From Shewanella psychrotolerans (GTDB taxonomy: Bacteria > Pseudomonadota > Gammaproteobacteria > Enterobacterales > Shewanellaceae), in NCBI RefSeq assembly GCF_019457595.1, contig NZ_CP080419.1, positions 3,596,001-3,660,000 of the forward strand: 64,000 nucleotides of DNA. The letters run 5' to 3'. Position numbers and translations under genes: made by a program. The notes beneath the pieces were generated by a model. That model had not been told where the DNA came from, searched no databases, and was given only the letters and a program-made list of their open reading frames with translations. Of this stretch, positions 28,900-38,134 are shown piece after piece. Positions within the stretch are counted from its first letter, which is position 1. Each line of letters starts with the position of its first letter.

Positions 28900-30021
28900 A
28901 TGCTGAAAAAAGTGAGCCGCCTCGATTACTTTACACTACAAGTGTTTATTGGGTTGATTGAGCTTAAAAATGGCAGCGCGGTTGCAGACAGAATGCAAAC
29001 AACCCAGTCTAAGATCAGTCGAAGCCTAACCTGCTTACGCGAAGTATTAGAAGATGAACTCTTTGTTCGCCAGCAATATGGATTTGAGCCAAATCAAGTG
29101 GCGCTTAAGATCTATCCAATGGTGCAAACGGTTTTGGAGCAATACGACAAAATTGTCGCGACGACCATAGATAAAGGCACAGAACCATACCAACTCAGCG
29201 TAGCCACCTATGAGCAATGGTCACTGATGGCAATGAACTGCGTGCATGAGACTTGTCACTGTATCGAAGGCGGAGTCAGTATCAATATTCTGCCTTGGAC
29301 AGACAACATAGCTCAGCGTTTATGTCAGGGTAAAATCGATTGCAGTATTTCTACCGAACCGATTAACCACACCATGGTGAACAATTACAAGCTCGGCGAT
29401 ATTAGCTATTTCTTTATCGTCGCCAGAACTGGCCACCCGATTCTGACATCAAGCCAGCCATTGGTAGACCTATTCAACTACCCTCTTGCGCTGGTGAATA
29501 CCAACTTACATGAGCAACAAGCCCACCCGATAGAAGAATATGCTACTGCACACAATCTCAATATTAAGATCGCCCTTAAGAGTCCAAGTTTACGGATGTT
29601 GGTCGACCACGTATGTCATTGTGACGATATCGCTTTACTCTCATCGGCTATGTCGATGGTTTATTTTGAAAACCGCAATGATGTCGACTATATCGACGTA
29701 TCTCAGCTTTGGCGTGAAACCAGTGGAATAGAGTGCGAGAGTTACTATTTGCATTGCCATAAAAGCATCAAACCACAATTAGTTAACTGCTTAAAAACGG
29801 TTCTTACAGAGAAACTAACTGAGATGCAGTCTCACTATGATGCGGTTGCTTCGGGCCATAATCTAACCTGTGATAGCTCAACAGAACCGACTGCAAAACA
29901 TTCCTCTAAACACTGCTGTCCTCATGGAACAAGCAATCGCTCGTCAACGGATGGCATGACCAAATCCCACTGCCCTAACGACACCAGCGATGATCCAGCA
30001 CCAAGATGTTGCGATAACTAA
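28900..30021 (+). CDS. LysR-family transcriptional regulator with Cys-rich tail
   Basis: 373 aa. The N-terminal winged helix (LQVFIGLIELKNGSAVADRMQTTQ...SKISRSL) and a substrate-binding-like domain are followed by an unusual ~50-residue tail. The tail is rich in Ser, Thr, His and Cys (CDSS, HCCPHG, HCPND, CCDN). LysR proteins normally end near 300-330 aa, so the tail is an addition that might bind metal or sense redox state. It shares the LF[VI]R..[YH]G[FL]EPN motif with the convergent regulator next door. Targets unknown; nrfBCD is the nearest respiratory operon. Confidence 0.85.
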   Translation: MLKKVSRLDYFTLQVFIGLIELKNGSAVADRMQTTQSKISRSLTCLREVLEDELFVRQQYGFEPNQVALKIYPMVQTVLEQYDKIVATTIDKGTEPYQLSVATYEQWSLMAMNCVHETCHCIEGGVSINILPWTDNIAQRLCQGKIDCSISTEPINHTMVNNYKLGDISYFFIVARTGHPILTSSQPLVDLFNYPLALVNTNLHEQQAHPIEEYATAHNLNIKIALKSPSLRMLVDHVCHCDDIALLSSAMSMVYFENRNDVDYIDVSQLWRETSGIECESYYLHCHKSIKPQLVNCLKTVLTEKLTEMQSHYDAVASGHNLTCDSSTEPTAKHSSKHCCPHGTSNRSSTDGMTKSHCPNDTSDDPAPRCCDN

Positions 30022-30030
30022 CGCTCAATC

Positions 30031-30057
30031 AGTATAAGGCTTTAATGCCTTAGTTAG
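30031..30057. terminator. Hairpin between convergent LysR genes
   Basis: TAAGGC-TTTAAT-GCCTTA stem lying between the two stop codons and usable in both directions. Confidence 0.55.
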
Positions 30058-31031
30058 TGGACGCTCTGATTGATCAGTAATGTGATCTCATTTTTAAGCC
30101 AATCAAGATGTGAGCTGGGATGATGTTTAGCACTGATAAGATAGAGCATTGGTTGAGGCTGCTCTCGATAAAGTAATTCGGTATCGATGGCGGATAAACA
30201 ACAAACGTGCAGCCCGGGTAATAGATGGCTCTGGTCATATACCTTGTTATAGGGCAGTAAACTCACCGTCTTATTATCAGACAGGTAACGGAAGAGATCG
30301 TGAAATCCCAACCCTGTTTGCGCGTTGTCATAGGGCGCCTGGTGACAAAACAGCTTTTGATGACGGCAAAAGGCTTGGAACGGATCTAGGGACGATCTAT
30401 TTAATGAACTAAATGCACTGAGATAGGGATAACTCGCGATATTAACTAAGCTAATCTCTTGATTTAATATTGGATGATGCAGACCACACAATAGATAAAG
30501 GTGCGTTAATCTCTTTAGCGGTATCACCTCAAGACGGGGATCATTTTGTAATAATTCAGGGTTAGATTCACTGAGTATGGCAATATCAATCAGCCCATTA
30601 GCCGTATCTTCCAAAATATCTTCCGAGCCACTGCGTAACTCAAAACTGAGCGGCACGTGTGCTGAGTTGATCGCGGTACTCAAGTGCTGAGGAAAATGCT
30701 GGATCAGCAGGTCGCTGACATAAATCACCATCGCCGTGTTTAGCTCTAGCGGGTTAAGTTGATTCAATTGATACAGATGCTCGGAGCATTGCACTAACTC
30801 CTTCACAATTGGATAGAGTTGCCGCGTAAACTCGTTAGGTTCGAGGCCATGCTTTTTTCGAATAAATAATGGATTATTAAAAATCATCCTCGCATGTTGT
30901 AGGCAACGACTCACTTTAGGTGCTGGTATATTCATATCGATAGCAACCGAAGAAGCTGAATGCTTTTCATAAAGATTAACCAATATATTAGCACTAAGCA
31001 TATCCAAGCTATCTAGAGTTATATTTTTCAT
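30054..31031 (-). CDS. LysR-family transcriptional regulator
   Basis: 325 aa with an N-terminal winged helix (SSVAIDMNIPAPKVSRCLQHAR) and periplasmic-binding-type C-terminal domain. It is paralogous to the convergent regulator at 28900, sharing the LFIRKKHGLEPNE motif, but lacks the Cys-rich tail. It diverges from the DUF2726-like gene and nrfBCD across a 379-bp AT-rich gap, so control of that unit is plausible but unproven. Confidence 0.85.
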   Translation of the reverse strand: MKNITLDSLDMLSANILVNLYEKHSASSVAIDMNIPAPKVSRCLQHARMIFNNPLFIRKKHGLEPNEFTRQLYPIVKELVQCSEHLYQLNQLNPLELNTAMVIYVSDLLIQHFPQHLSTAINSAHVPLSFELRSGSEDILEDTANGLIDIAILSESNPELLQNDPRLEVIPLKRLTHLYLLCGLHHPILNQEISLVNIASYPYLSAFSSLNRSSLDPFQAFCRHQKLFCHQAPYDNAQTGLGFHDLFRYLSDNKTVSLLPYNKVYDQSHLLPGLHVCCLSAIDTELLYREQPQPMLYLISAKHHPSSHLDWLKNEITLLINQSVH

Positions 31032-31410
31032 TTAAAAATACCTCCACAATATTAAATACACCAAGTTAAATTATAACCAACATAATGGTTTTAACAATGT
31101 TCCTATACATAATTAATAAATTAAATAAAATAGACTTAGATCATAATTCTTAATTTCAATGGTTTACAGGTGTAGTGCAAACCACTAATTTAAAACAAAA
31201 TTAAAAGCATTTAAACCTAAAAACAAGATATTCACAATTTAATAACTACATATCCAACTATTGATAATCTACAATTCCAAATAGCTAAAACCAGCTATCA
31301 GACCCACCACTAAATTTTAATAATTTGATTTCAATAATTATTGTAAATATCCAGCATAAAGTAATAATAAAATGGAGAGTTAAAAATAGAAGTACTAATG
31401 GAGGTTTATC
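31032..31410. promoter_or_regulatory. Divergent AT-rich promoter region
   Basis: 379 bp between a LysR gene and the DUF2726/nrf unit, very AT-rich. Divergent LysR regulators commonly bind such regions (T-N11-A). I could not single out an operator by eye. Confidence 0.45.
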
Positions 31411-31920
31411 ATGAACGCCACCGCTACAGTTATTTTAAGTTATGCATTTATGTATTTTGTTTTATTCATAATTGTTCCTCTCGTAATCGTGACCTTCGTA
31501 ATGACTTGCATAAAGTTCTTTAGATCAAATGAGGTTCAGATGGTCGATGCAACGGTAAGCATCAAGCCCCACTTGCTCGATAAGGAGTCTATGCATTTCC
31601 TAAAAAGCTTAAAATCAATCGCGAGTAATCGCTACGATGTGCTGTACGGGGCGTCTCTGGTTAATGTGGTCGATATTGATGATTCAATAAAAAATCACGA
31701 AGAGGTTCAGGACTTCATGGAACATTGCCACCTAGATTATGTGGTCGTCGACAATGAATCATCAGCGGTCAAATTAGTGGTTAGCGACCCAGATGCCAGC
31801 TCAGATGAACAGATGAAGTTTGTCGAAAAATGTTTAGATTACATCGGTGTACAATTTATCAAATTAGATAAAGATAAGCACTGTGACGAAGCCCTACTGC
31901 GCAATGCCCTCGCAGCCTGA
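31411..31920 (+). CDS. Membrane-anchored DUF2726-like protein
   Basis: 169 aa. One N-terminal membrane segment (residues ~9-33) and a soluble domain with the pattern of DUF2726: LLDKESMHFLKSL, then LVNVVDIDD, then HLDYVVVDNESS, then VQFIKL. The usual ELDD-type acidic motif of that nuclease-like fold is not clear (reads VKLVVSD), so the domain may be catalytically dead. It lies 108 bp before nrfB. Confidence 0.6.
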   Translation: MNATATVILSYAFMYFVLFIIVPLVIVTFVMTCIKFFRSNEVQMVDATVSIKPHLLDKESMHFLKSLKSIASNRYDVLYGASLVNVVDIDDSIKNHEEVQDFMEHCHLDYVVVDNESSAVKLVVSDPDASSDEQMKFVEKCLDYIGVQFIKLDKDKHCDEALLRNALAA

Positions 31921-32028
31921 TGGTTAACGTAACTCAAGCAGTAATCGCGCAACCGAGCGTCAAACTTACCACTTGGCGCTCTCCTCTAAAGCCGAGATCA
32001 TGTTCACCCTAAGGTGTAAGGATACGGT

Positions 32029-32508
32029 ATGTGCCAAATTAGCCGTTATATCTCAATTCTGCTCTATGTCGCCGTTACGACATGCGTTTGGTGCGGTATC
32101 CCAACCCCAAGCATTGCAGCAGATAATGCAACAAGTCATACAACAAGCAGCACATGTATGAAGTGCCATAAGCGTAATGGTCAACTACTAGGCATACATG
32201 CAAATCCAGGACTGGCGATCCAATGCCAAGATTGTCATGGTAAAAAAGGCAATCATCCTAAAAAAGATTCACAAATAAATACCTTTGGTGCCGGTAGCCT
32301 GGTGCCCGTCGATAAACAAGTCGCCATCTGCCTCGCATGTCATGATCATCAAGCCTTGGCCGAAGCCGAGTGGACTCACAATGTGCACGCAACCAAACTT
32401 GCTTGCGCCCAATGCCACAAGCTACATCCAGAATCCGATCCTATGTTGACGTTAGACAGCAAACAACATAGCCAATTATGTGTTACCTGCCATCGGGTCA
32501 ATCAATAG
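32029..32508 (+). CDS. nrfB: Pentahaem c-type cytochrome NrfB
   Basis: 159 aa with a signal peptide (to about residue 31) and exactly five CXXCH haem sites: CMKCH, CQDCH, CLACH, CAQCH, CVTCH. That haem number and the following NrfC/NrfD genes identify it as the periplasmic electron carrier NrfB, which in E. coli passes electrons to the nitrite reductase NrfA. No nrfA is in the window. The stop codon overlaps the AGGAGG of nrfC. Confidence 0.85.
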   Translation: MCQISRYISILLYVAVTTCVWCGIPTPSIAADNATSHTTSSTCMKCHKRNGQLLGIHANPGLAIQCQDCHGKKGNHPKKDSQINTFGAGSLVPVDKQVAICLACHDHQALAEAEWTHNVHATKLACAQCHKLHPESDPMLTLDSKQHSQLCVTCHRVNQ

Positions 32509-32518
32509 GAGGCCTGTT

Positions 32519-33208
32519 ATGGAACATTCAAAACGACAATTTCTAAAAGGCTGCGGCGCACTACTAGCTGGGGTATCGGTTTATAGCGTCACTAAATCCC
32601 CCCTAGCCGAAAACACCGATACTGAAGCGCAGGCCGAGATAAAGTATGCCATGGTTCACGATGAGAACATCTGCATAGGCTGTAATGCCTGCGTAGAGGC
32701 CTGCCGCGAAGTCAATCATGTACCAGAGGGTGTCACTCGACTCAAAATCGATCGTACAGGGCCTTTTGGGGAATACCCAGAACAGAGCTACCGTTTCAAT
32801 CGCGTCTCTTGTCAACACTGTGAAGCAGCACCTTGCGTCAGAGTTTGTCCAACAGGCGCAGCTTACATAGATAAAAAAACCGGTATCGTCGCGGTGCACG
32901 AAGAACGTTGTGTCGGCTGCCAATACTGTATTGCCGCCTGCCCTTATCAGGTTCGTTTTATTAACCCTGAGACCCGCACCGCCGACAAATGCGATTTCTG
33001 TCAGCAGACCCAATTGAAGCAGGGATTAGCGCCTGCCTGTGTGCTGGCTTGCCCAACTAAGGCATTAACCTTTGGCAATTTAAAAGACCCTGACTCAGAC
33101 CTAGTACGGCTCTTAAAGAGTAAACCGACCTATCGCTCTAAAGTCGATCTCGGTACTCGGCCTAAATTGTTCCATGTGCAAATCATTGATGGGGAGATAA
33201 TGCTATGA
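32519..33208 (+). CDS. nrfC: NrfC-like 4Fe-4S ferredoxin subunit
   Basis: 229 aa. Four cysteine clusters (CIGCNACVEAC, CQHC..APCVRVC, CVGCQYCIAAC, CDFC...CVLAC) predict four 4Fe-4S centres. The N-terminus has a Tat-like signal SKRQFLKG with Lys-Arg in place of twin Arg. The start is the ATG at 32519 right after AGGAGG; the longer frame from 32480 is inside nrfB. The protein should link NrfD to NrfB in the periplasm. It overlaps nrfD by four bases. Confidence 0.9.
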   Translation: MEHSKRQFLKGCGALLAGVSVYSVTKSPLAENTDTEAQAEIKYAMVHDENICIGCNACVEACREVNHVPEGVTRLKIDRTGPFGEYPEQSYRFNRVSCQHCEAAPCVRVCPTGAAYIDKKTGIVAVHEERCVGCQYCIAACPYQVRFINPETRTADKCDFCQQTQLKQGLAPACVLACPTKALTFGNLKDPDSDLVRLLKSKPTYRSKVDLGTRPKLFHVQIIDGEIML

Positions 33209-34146
33209 GTGCTTTTCACTTTGAAGGCCTAGTATGGCATTGGCCTATTGCCATCTATCTGTTCTTAGCGGGACTATCAGCTGGCGCAGTGTTTTTCGCT
33301 ATCATGCTCAAACATTTTAAATTGGCAGGTGAAGCCTACCATTCCCCTTTCGTGCAGGCAGCGGCAATCATCGCGCCAATCACCGTATTTGGCGGTTTAG
33401 GGATATTGGTATTCGATCTTACCAAGCCCTTAGATTTCTGGAAGATTTTGGTGTTTTACAATACCACTTCAGTGATGTCTATGGGGGTCTTGGTATTGAT
33501 GGCCTATCAGGTTGCGTTATTTGCTTGGATAGCCTGTATCTTCAACAAGATGATACTTCAACTGCTAGGTGACAGATTGGCATTTGTCAGCCGCATGATT
33601 AAATGGCTAGTTAAGCAAGAAGCGGCTATTACCGGCGTGTTGGTGATTTTGTCTATCTCATTAGGGGCGTACACTGGCTTCTTACTATCGGCGCTAATCG
33701 GCTTCCCACTACTGAATAACCCTGTGCTGCCTTTGCTATTTTTAATCTCAGGTTTATCCTCTGGCGCAGCAGCAACACTGCTCGGTGGAGTGCTTTTACG
33801 AGGCAACCCCAATGGTATCGAAGTGCGCTTTATCCATGGCATCGAAATTCCGATGATCTTGGTGGAGATTGGCCTGATATTTACCTTCTTTGTTGGGCTT
33901 ATTCTTTCAGGTGGCCAAAGCCAAGTGGCGGCGCTTAACGCTATAGGCTATGGCTTTTGGGGCTGGATATTTTGGGGGGGAGTGATAGGTGTCGGACTGA
34001 CACTACCCCTTGCAGCCAACCTATGGATGAAGGTGTCAGCGGACCGTAAATTTACCTATGTTGCGGTTACTGCAAGCTTTAGCCTTATCGGGGTATTTTT
34101 ACTGCGAAACTTCATCCTCTACACAGGACAGATGACAGGGGTATAG
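33205..34146 (+). CDS. nrfD: NrfD-like quinol-oxidising membrane subunit
   Basis: 313 aa, about eight membrane segments, NrfD/PsrC family. It starts WHWPIAIYLFLAGLSAGAVFF, typical of the quinol-binding subunit. It is translationally coupled to nrfC (ATGA overlap). Predicted role: quinol oxidation and electron delivery to NrfC and then NrfB. Confidence 0.9.
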   Translation: MSAFHFEGLVWHWPIAIYLFLAGLSAGAVFFAIMLKHFKLAGEAYHSPFVQAAAIIAPITVFGGLGILVFDLTKPLDFWKILVFYNTTSVMSMGVLVLMAYQVALFAWIACIFNKMILQLLGDRLAFVSRMIKWLVKQEAAITGVLVILSISLGAYTGFLLSALIGFPLLNNPVLPLLFLISGLSSGAAATLLGGVLLRGNPNGIEVRFIHGIEIPMILVEIGLIFTFFVGLILSGGQSQVAALNAIGYGFWGWIFWGGVIGVGLTLPLAANLWMKVSADRKFTYVAVTASFSLIGVFLLRNFILYTGQMTGV

Positions 34147-34223
34147 AGGCAGCACTAGCTCGAATGCTAAAGTTTGAGTGCTAAAGTTCAGTGTTCTAAC
34201 TCACCGCAACAACATGATCCCCC

Positions 34224-34254
34224 AAGGCGCATCGATTACCAAATGGTGCGCCTT
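34224..34254 (+). terminator. Possible terminator after nrfD
   Basis: AAGGCGCA/TGCGCCTT stem with a 15-nt loop, no clear T run. Confidence 0.45.
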
Positions 34255-34363
34255 ATGATTTGACTACACATGTATAGCATTTGATTGCATAACGATTCTA
34301 TTGTTGTCTATTGCCAAAATTGATGATTAACTTACGACAATATCATCGAGGAGCTAACGCGAG

Positions 34364-35359
34364 ATGGAACCGGATGAGCAAGCATCCTTAACCGAATTAC
34401 GCGCTGAGCTAGCAGCACTTAAGCGAGAAAATGCCAAGCTTAAACTGTTAAATGCCCGCGCAGAAGAGAAATTATTTGCCGCATTAGATGGCAATGGCTT
34501 ATGCCTTTGGGAGCAACATATCCCCAGCGGCAACTTAACCATCTTTAACATGAAATGGGGTGAACTACTGGGCTTTAGCCGCGAAGAACTTGCTGCCCAT
34601 GTAGACAGCTGGAAACAAAACTTGCATCCAGAAGATAAAGAGTGGGTCATAAAAGCCTTTGAAGATCACGTTAACGGTAAGTCCGATTACTATCAGGCCG
34701 TCCATCGTATGATCCATAAAGATGGCTCTGTCACTTGGGTATCAGATCGTGGGCGAATCGTCGAACGTAAGGCCGACGGAACGCCGCTACGTATCATGGG
34801 AACCCATATGGATATCACCCAAGAAAAACGTTACGAGCAGGAACTCTCCATCTTGGCACACAGCGATCCGCTGACGAACCTGAGTAACCGTAAGGCCCTT
34901 ACTCGCGCCTTCAATGAACATCAGGCACAATCGAGTCTAGGCGGGGCGCTATTTTTCATCGATCTCGATGGTTTTAAAGGCCTTAACGATAAACTTGGGC
35001 ATAAGTTTGGCGATCTATTACTGATCCATGTGGCCAACAACTTAAAGATGCTTGCAGGAGAAACGGCTCACTGCGCCCGCATTGGTGGTGATGAGTTTAT
35101 GATTATGCTGCCCACCACAGATGGGGAGACATTGAGTCAGTTGGCCCAGAAGATACTCGATACCTATGAGCAAGATTTCAAACTCGATGGCTATGATATC
35201 TCACTGGGCTTGAGTATTGGGGTGTATTGTTTCAGCCCAGAGGACTCTTTTACTGTCGGCTTAGAGCGAGCGGATGCGGCTATGTACCGAGTCAAAAACC
35301 AGGGTAAGCATGGGTATCAATTTTGGCAACCTAGGGTCAAAATCTCAAACTCCCCCTGA
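34364..35359 (+). CDS. PAS-GGDEF diguanylate cyclase
   Basis: 331-aa cytoplasmic protein. A short coiled coil (residues 5-35) is followed by a PAS fold-3 domain (~40-155, with HPEDKEW and DITQEK) and a GGDEF domain. The intact GGDEF (RIGGDEF near residue 245) predicts c-di-GMP synthesis. The I-site RxxD is absent (GETA), so product inhibition is unlikely. Monocistronic, with a terminator directly after. Confidence 0.92.
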   Translation: MEPDEQASLTELRAELAALKRENAKLKLLNARAEEKLFAALDGNGLCLWEQHIPSGNLTIFNMKWGELLGFSREELAAHVDSWKQNLHPEDKEWVIKAFEDHVNGKSDYYQAVHRMIHKDGSVTWVSDRGRIVERKADGTPLRIMGTHMDITQEKRYEQELSILAHSDPLTNLSNRKALTRAFNEHQAQSSLGGALFFIDLDGFKGLNDKLGHKFGDLLLIHVANNLKMLAGETAHCARIGGDEFMIMLPTTDGETLSQLAQKILDTYEQDFKLDGYDISLGLSIGVYCFSPEDSFTVGLERADAAMYRVKNQGKHGYQFWQPRVKISNSP

Positions 35360-35377
35360 GCACTAATGAATAAACCT

Positions 35378-35405
35378 AAAAAAGGAAGCCGATGCTTCCT
35401 TTTTT
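35378..35405 (+). terminator. Terminator after the diguanylate cyclase gene
   Basis: AAAAAAGGAAGC/GCTTCCTTTTTT, 12-bp perfect stem, 4-nt loop, T run. Confidence 0.9.
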
Positions 35406-35439
35406 AATCCACTAAAGCTAACCTAGTCGGCGGCTTATC

Positions 35440-35708
35440 TTATACCAATCAGTATAAGAAAGTGATCTACTCAGCGTGTTTTTTGGCAACTAATTCAAGG
35501 CGAATGGCAGATGGAATGGTCGTTCCCTTGTGAGGCCATTCAACGTAGAAGTAGGAAGCCAAAAACACGCCTAACAGGCGAGTTTTAGCGCTTTTGATGC
35601 TGTGTTAACGAGTTTGAGCGTAGAACAACTATGCTCTTCACTCGTTGCCTTGCCTCATCAGCGCTAAATTCTCGCTGAGCGATCACATCTTTATACTAAT
35701 TGGTATTA
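35440..35708. mobile_element. MITE-like element of 269 bp
   Basis: Non-coding, with ~37-bp imperfect terminal inverted repeats that start TTATACCAATCAGTATAA on the left and TAATACCAATTAGTATAA on the right (read inwards) and continue to CTCAGCG on both sides. The interior has a nested TTTTTTGGC/GCCAAAAA pairing. Ends related to the right terminus occur at 27804 and 46749. The last three bases are the stop codon of the next gene on the minus strand. Confidence 0.8.
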
Positions 35709-36431
35709 CCTAAGCACCTTACTTAAAAACGCTTGTGTTCTCGGCTCTTTAGGCTGAGTAAATAGCTCATCTGGCTTACTGTTTTCGACAATATAACCGC
35801 CATCCATGAAGATCACTCTATTGGACACATCGCGAGCAAAGCCCATCTCATGGGTCACGATCACCATGGTCATCCCAGCAAGCGCCAATGACTTCATGAC
35901 ATCTAGTACATCGCCAACCATCTCGGGATCCAGTGCCGATGTAGGCTCATCAAACAGCATCAGTTCAGGCTTCATGGCTAACGCGCGGGCAATCGCGACC
36001 CGCTGCTTTTGGCCGCCAGAGAGACTAGAGGGGTAAGCTTGCGCCTTGTCGGAAAGCCCCACTTGTTCAAGTAAGGCAAGCGCCTCAATATCGGCATCAT
36101 TTTGAGTCATTAGGCCTAACTTAACTGGTGCCAGAGTAATGTTTTGCTTAACCGTTTTATGGGGAAACAGATTAAAGTTCTGAAACACCATGCCCACTTT
36201 TTGGCGTAGCTTGTCTATGCAAGCACCTTTGGCAGTGATCGATTGACCATCGATGGCAATATCACCCTGTGTTGGTTGCTCGAGCAGATTAATGCAGCGC
36301 AGAAACGTACTCTTACCGCTACCACTTGGGCCAATCACACTGACCACCTCACCGCGAGCGATATGCTCATTAATCCCCTTAAGCACCAAATTATCGCCAA
36401 AACTTTTATGTAGATTAGTTATATTAATCAC
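35706..36431 (-). CDS. Polar amino-acid ABC transporter, ATP-binding protein
   Basis: 241 aa, GlnQ/ArtP-like. Walker A is GPSGSGKST, the signature [10 protein letters not shown], and Walker [13 protein letters not shown]. It is the third gene of a substrate-binding protein/permease/ATPase operon and overlaps the permease by eight bases. The stop codon TAA lies in the last bases of the adjoining MITE. Confidence 0.93.
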   Translation of the reverse strand: MINITNLHKSFGDNLVLKGINEHIARGEVVSVIGPSGSGKSTFLRCINLLEQPTQGDIAIDGQSITAKGACIDKLRQKVGMVFQNFNLFPHKTVKQNITLAPVKLGLMTQNDADIEALALLEQVGLSDKAQAYPSSLSGGQKQRVAIARALAMKPELMLFDEPTSALDPEMVGDVLDVMKSLALAGMTMVIVTHEMGFARDVSNRVIFMDGGYIVENSKPDELFTQPKEPRTQAFLSKVLR

Positions 36432-37104
36432 TCTGCTTTAACCTCTTCTCAAATTTCGACAACATAAAGGTGAAGCTGTATGTCAGCAGCAAATAGATGA
36501 GCGCACAGGTAAACAGCGGCACACTATCTTCAAAAGTTCGGCTACGGATGATCTCTCCAGCGCGCATTAAATCCACTCCACCAATAAAGCCGATCACCGC
36601 GGTTTCTTTTAAGAGTACGATGAACTCATTACCTAAGGCGGGCAGAATATTCTTAATCGCTTGAGGCAGTATCACCTCTTTCATGGTCATCCCTTGAGAC
36701 AAGCCTAAGGAGCGCGCCGCCTCAGTTTGGCCTTTATCGACCGCCTGAATTCCCGCACGGATGATCTCTGAAATATAGGCACCACTATTAAGGCCAAAGG
36801 CGATAATGGCCGCTGTAATTTTATCGACATCAAATGCAGCCAGCACGATGAAGTAAAGAATGACTAACTGCACAACGACGGGGGTACCACGTATCACTCC
36901 AACGTAAAGCTCCGCTGGCCAGCGCAGATACCATTTAGATGACATCTTCATTAGCGTGGTAGTAATGCCGAGCATCGACCCTAATATCATGGCAAAAAAG
37001 GTCACAATTAGCGTGACCTTAAGACCATTTAAGATCAGTAAGATCCCAACCAGACCATCGTCACCTATAGGGGTAAAGAGTGAAGCATTAATTGCATCTA
37101 TCAT
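36424..37104 (-). CDS. Polar amino-acid ABC transporter, permease
   Basis: 226 aa with about five membrane segments and the EAA loop of HEQ-type permeases ([22 protein letters not shown]). A single permease gene suggests a homodimer. Confidence 0.93.
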   Translation of the reverse strand: MIDAINASLFTPIGDDGLVGILLILNGLKVTLIVTFFAMILGSMLGITTTLMKMSSKWYLRWPAELYVGVIRGTPVVVQLVILYFIVLAAFDVDKITAAIIAFGLNSGAYISEIIRAGIQAVDKGQTEAARSLGLSQGMTMKEVILPQAIKNILPALGNEFIVLLKETAVIGFIGGVDLMRAGEIIRSRTFEDSVPLFTCALIYLLLTYSFTFMLSKFEKRLKQSD

Positions 37105-37111
37105 GATGGGA

Positions 37112-37846
37112 TCACTTAATATGCTGAGACACGAGCGCCTGATATTCGCCGTTTTTATTCATCTTAATCAAAGTATTATTGATGCTCGACAATAGTTCTG
37201 GCTGGGTCTTAGCAACGGCAAAGCCGTAAAACTCAGGAGGAAACGCTAGGTTGATTAACTTGAGATCGGGATTTTTCTCGAGATAGTTGGCCGCAGGTTC
37301 ACTGTCAAATAAGACGAGATCGACCTTGCCATTCTTCAGCTCCATAATAGCTTCGAATCCGGTGTTAAATGCGGTGATCTCTTGGGTGTATTGCTTCGCC
37401 ATCATGTCTGCGGTAGAACCCAGCTGCACCGCAAAATGTTTACCAGTGAGATCTTCAATAGTGTGAATACTATCGTCATCTTTATTCACTAGTACCACTT
37501 GGGTCGCTTCATAATAGGGAGCAGAAAAATTCACGCTCGCCTCACGCTCTGGAGTAATGGTCATCCCCGATGCAATGAAGTCAATTTTGCCTGAATTTAA
37601 AGCTACGATTAACGAGTCAAATTTCATGTTTTCGATCTTAAGAGTTTTGCCTGCATCCTTAGCAATTTGACGCGCTAAATCGATATCAAACCCCTTGATC
37701 TCATCACCGCTGGTGCCACCAACATATTCAAAAGGCGGGAACGAGGCATTGGTTCCAACCACCAACACGTCTTGCGGCTTACCACATCCTGTTAACCCCA
37801 AGGCCGTAATAAATGCAAAGCAGCCCAATAACATGGATTTTTTCAT
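37112..37846 (-). CDS. Amino-acid-binding lipoprotein of an ABC transporter
   Basis: 244 aa, bacterial extracellular solute-binding family 3. The lipobox LTGC (Cys ~21) anchors it to a membrane lipid. The family motif GFDIDLARQIAK is present, followed by GMTITPEREASVNFS. ArtJ/GlnH-like; the amino acid bound cannot be told from sequence alone. First gene of its operon. Confidence 0.92.
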   Translation of the reverse strand: MKKSMLLGCFAFITALGLTGCGKPQDVLVVGTNASFPPFEYVGGTSGDEIKGFDIDLARQIAKDAGKTLKIENMKFDSLIVALNSGKIDFIASGMTITPEREASVNFSAPYYEATQVVLVNKDDDSIHTIEDLTGKHFAVQLGSTADMMAKQYTQEITAFNTGFEAIMELKNGKVDLVLFDSEPAANYLEKNPDLKLINLAFPPEFYGFAVAKTQPELLSSINNTLIKMNKNGEYQALVSQHIK

Positions 37847-38134
37847 TGTTAACTCTCTTTTTAATAATAAACACTTAGCTGGGCAGGACTATAAGTTCAT
37901 TCAATCTCGCAGTCAATACTTATGCATTTATATTGATTATCAATTCACCTTGTTCACTATCCATTTACACTATTAACAATCACCTCGACTAAATCTGTCA
38001 CAGAAAATATGCCTGAGGTTAATACCCAAAGTGAGATTTGTGGTAGCATCTTGCCATTCCGCTACGCGGCTTAGAACAAGTGTGCGCAACACAGATTTAA
38101 GTCTGCAACAGACCCTAAATTACAGGAAGCCATT

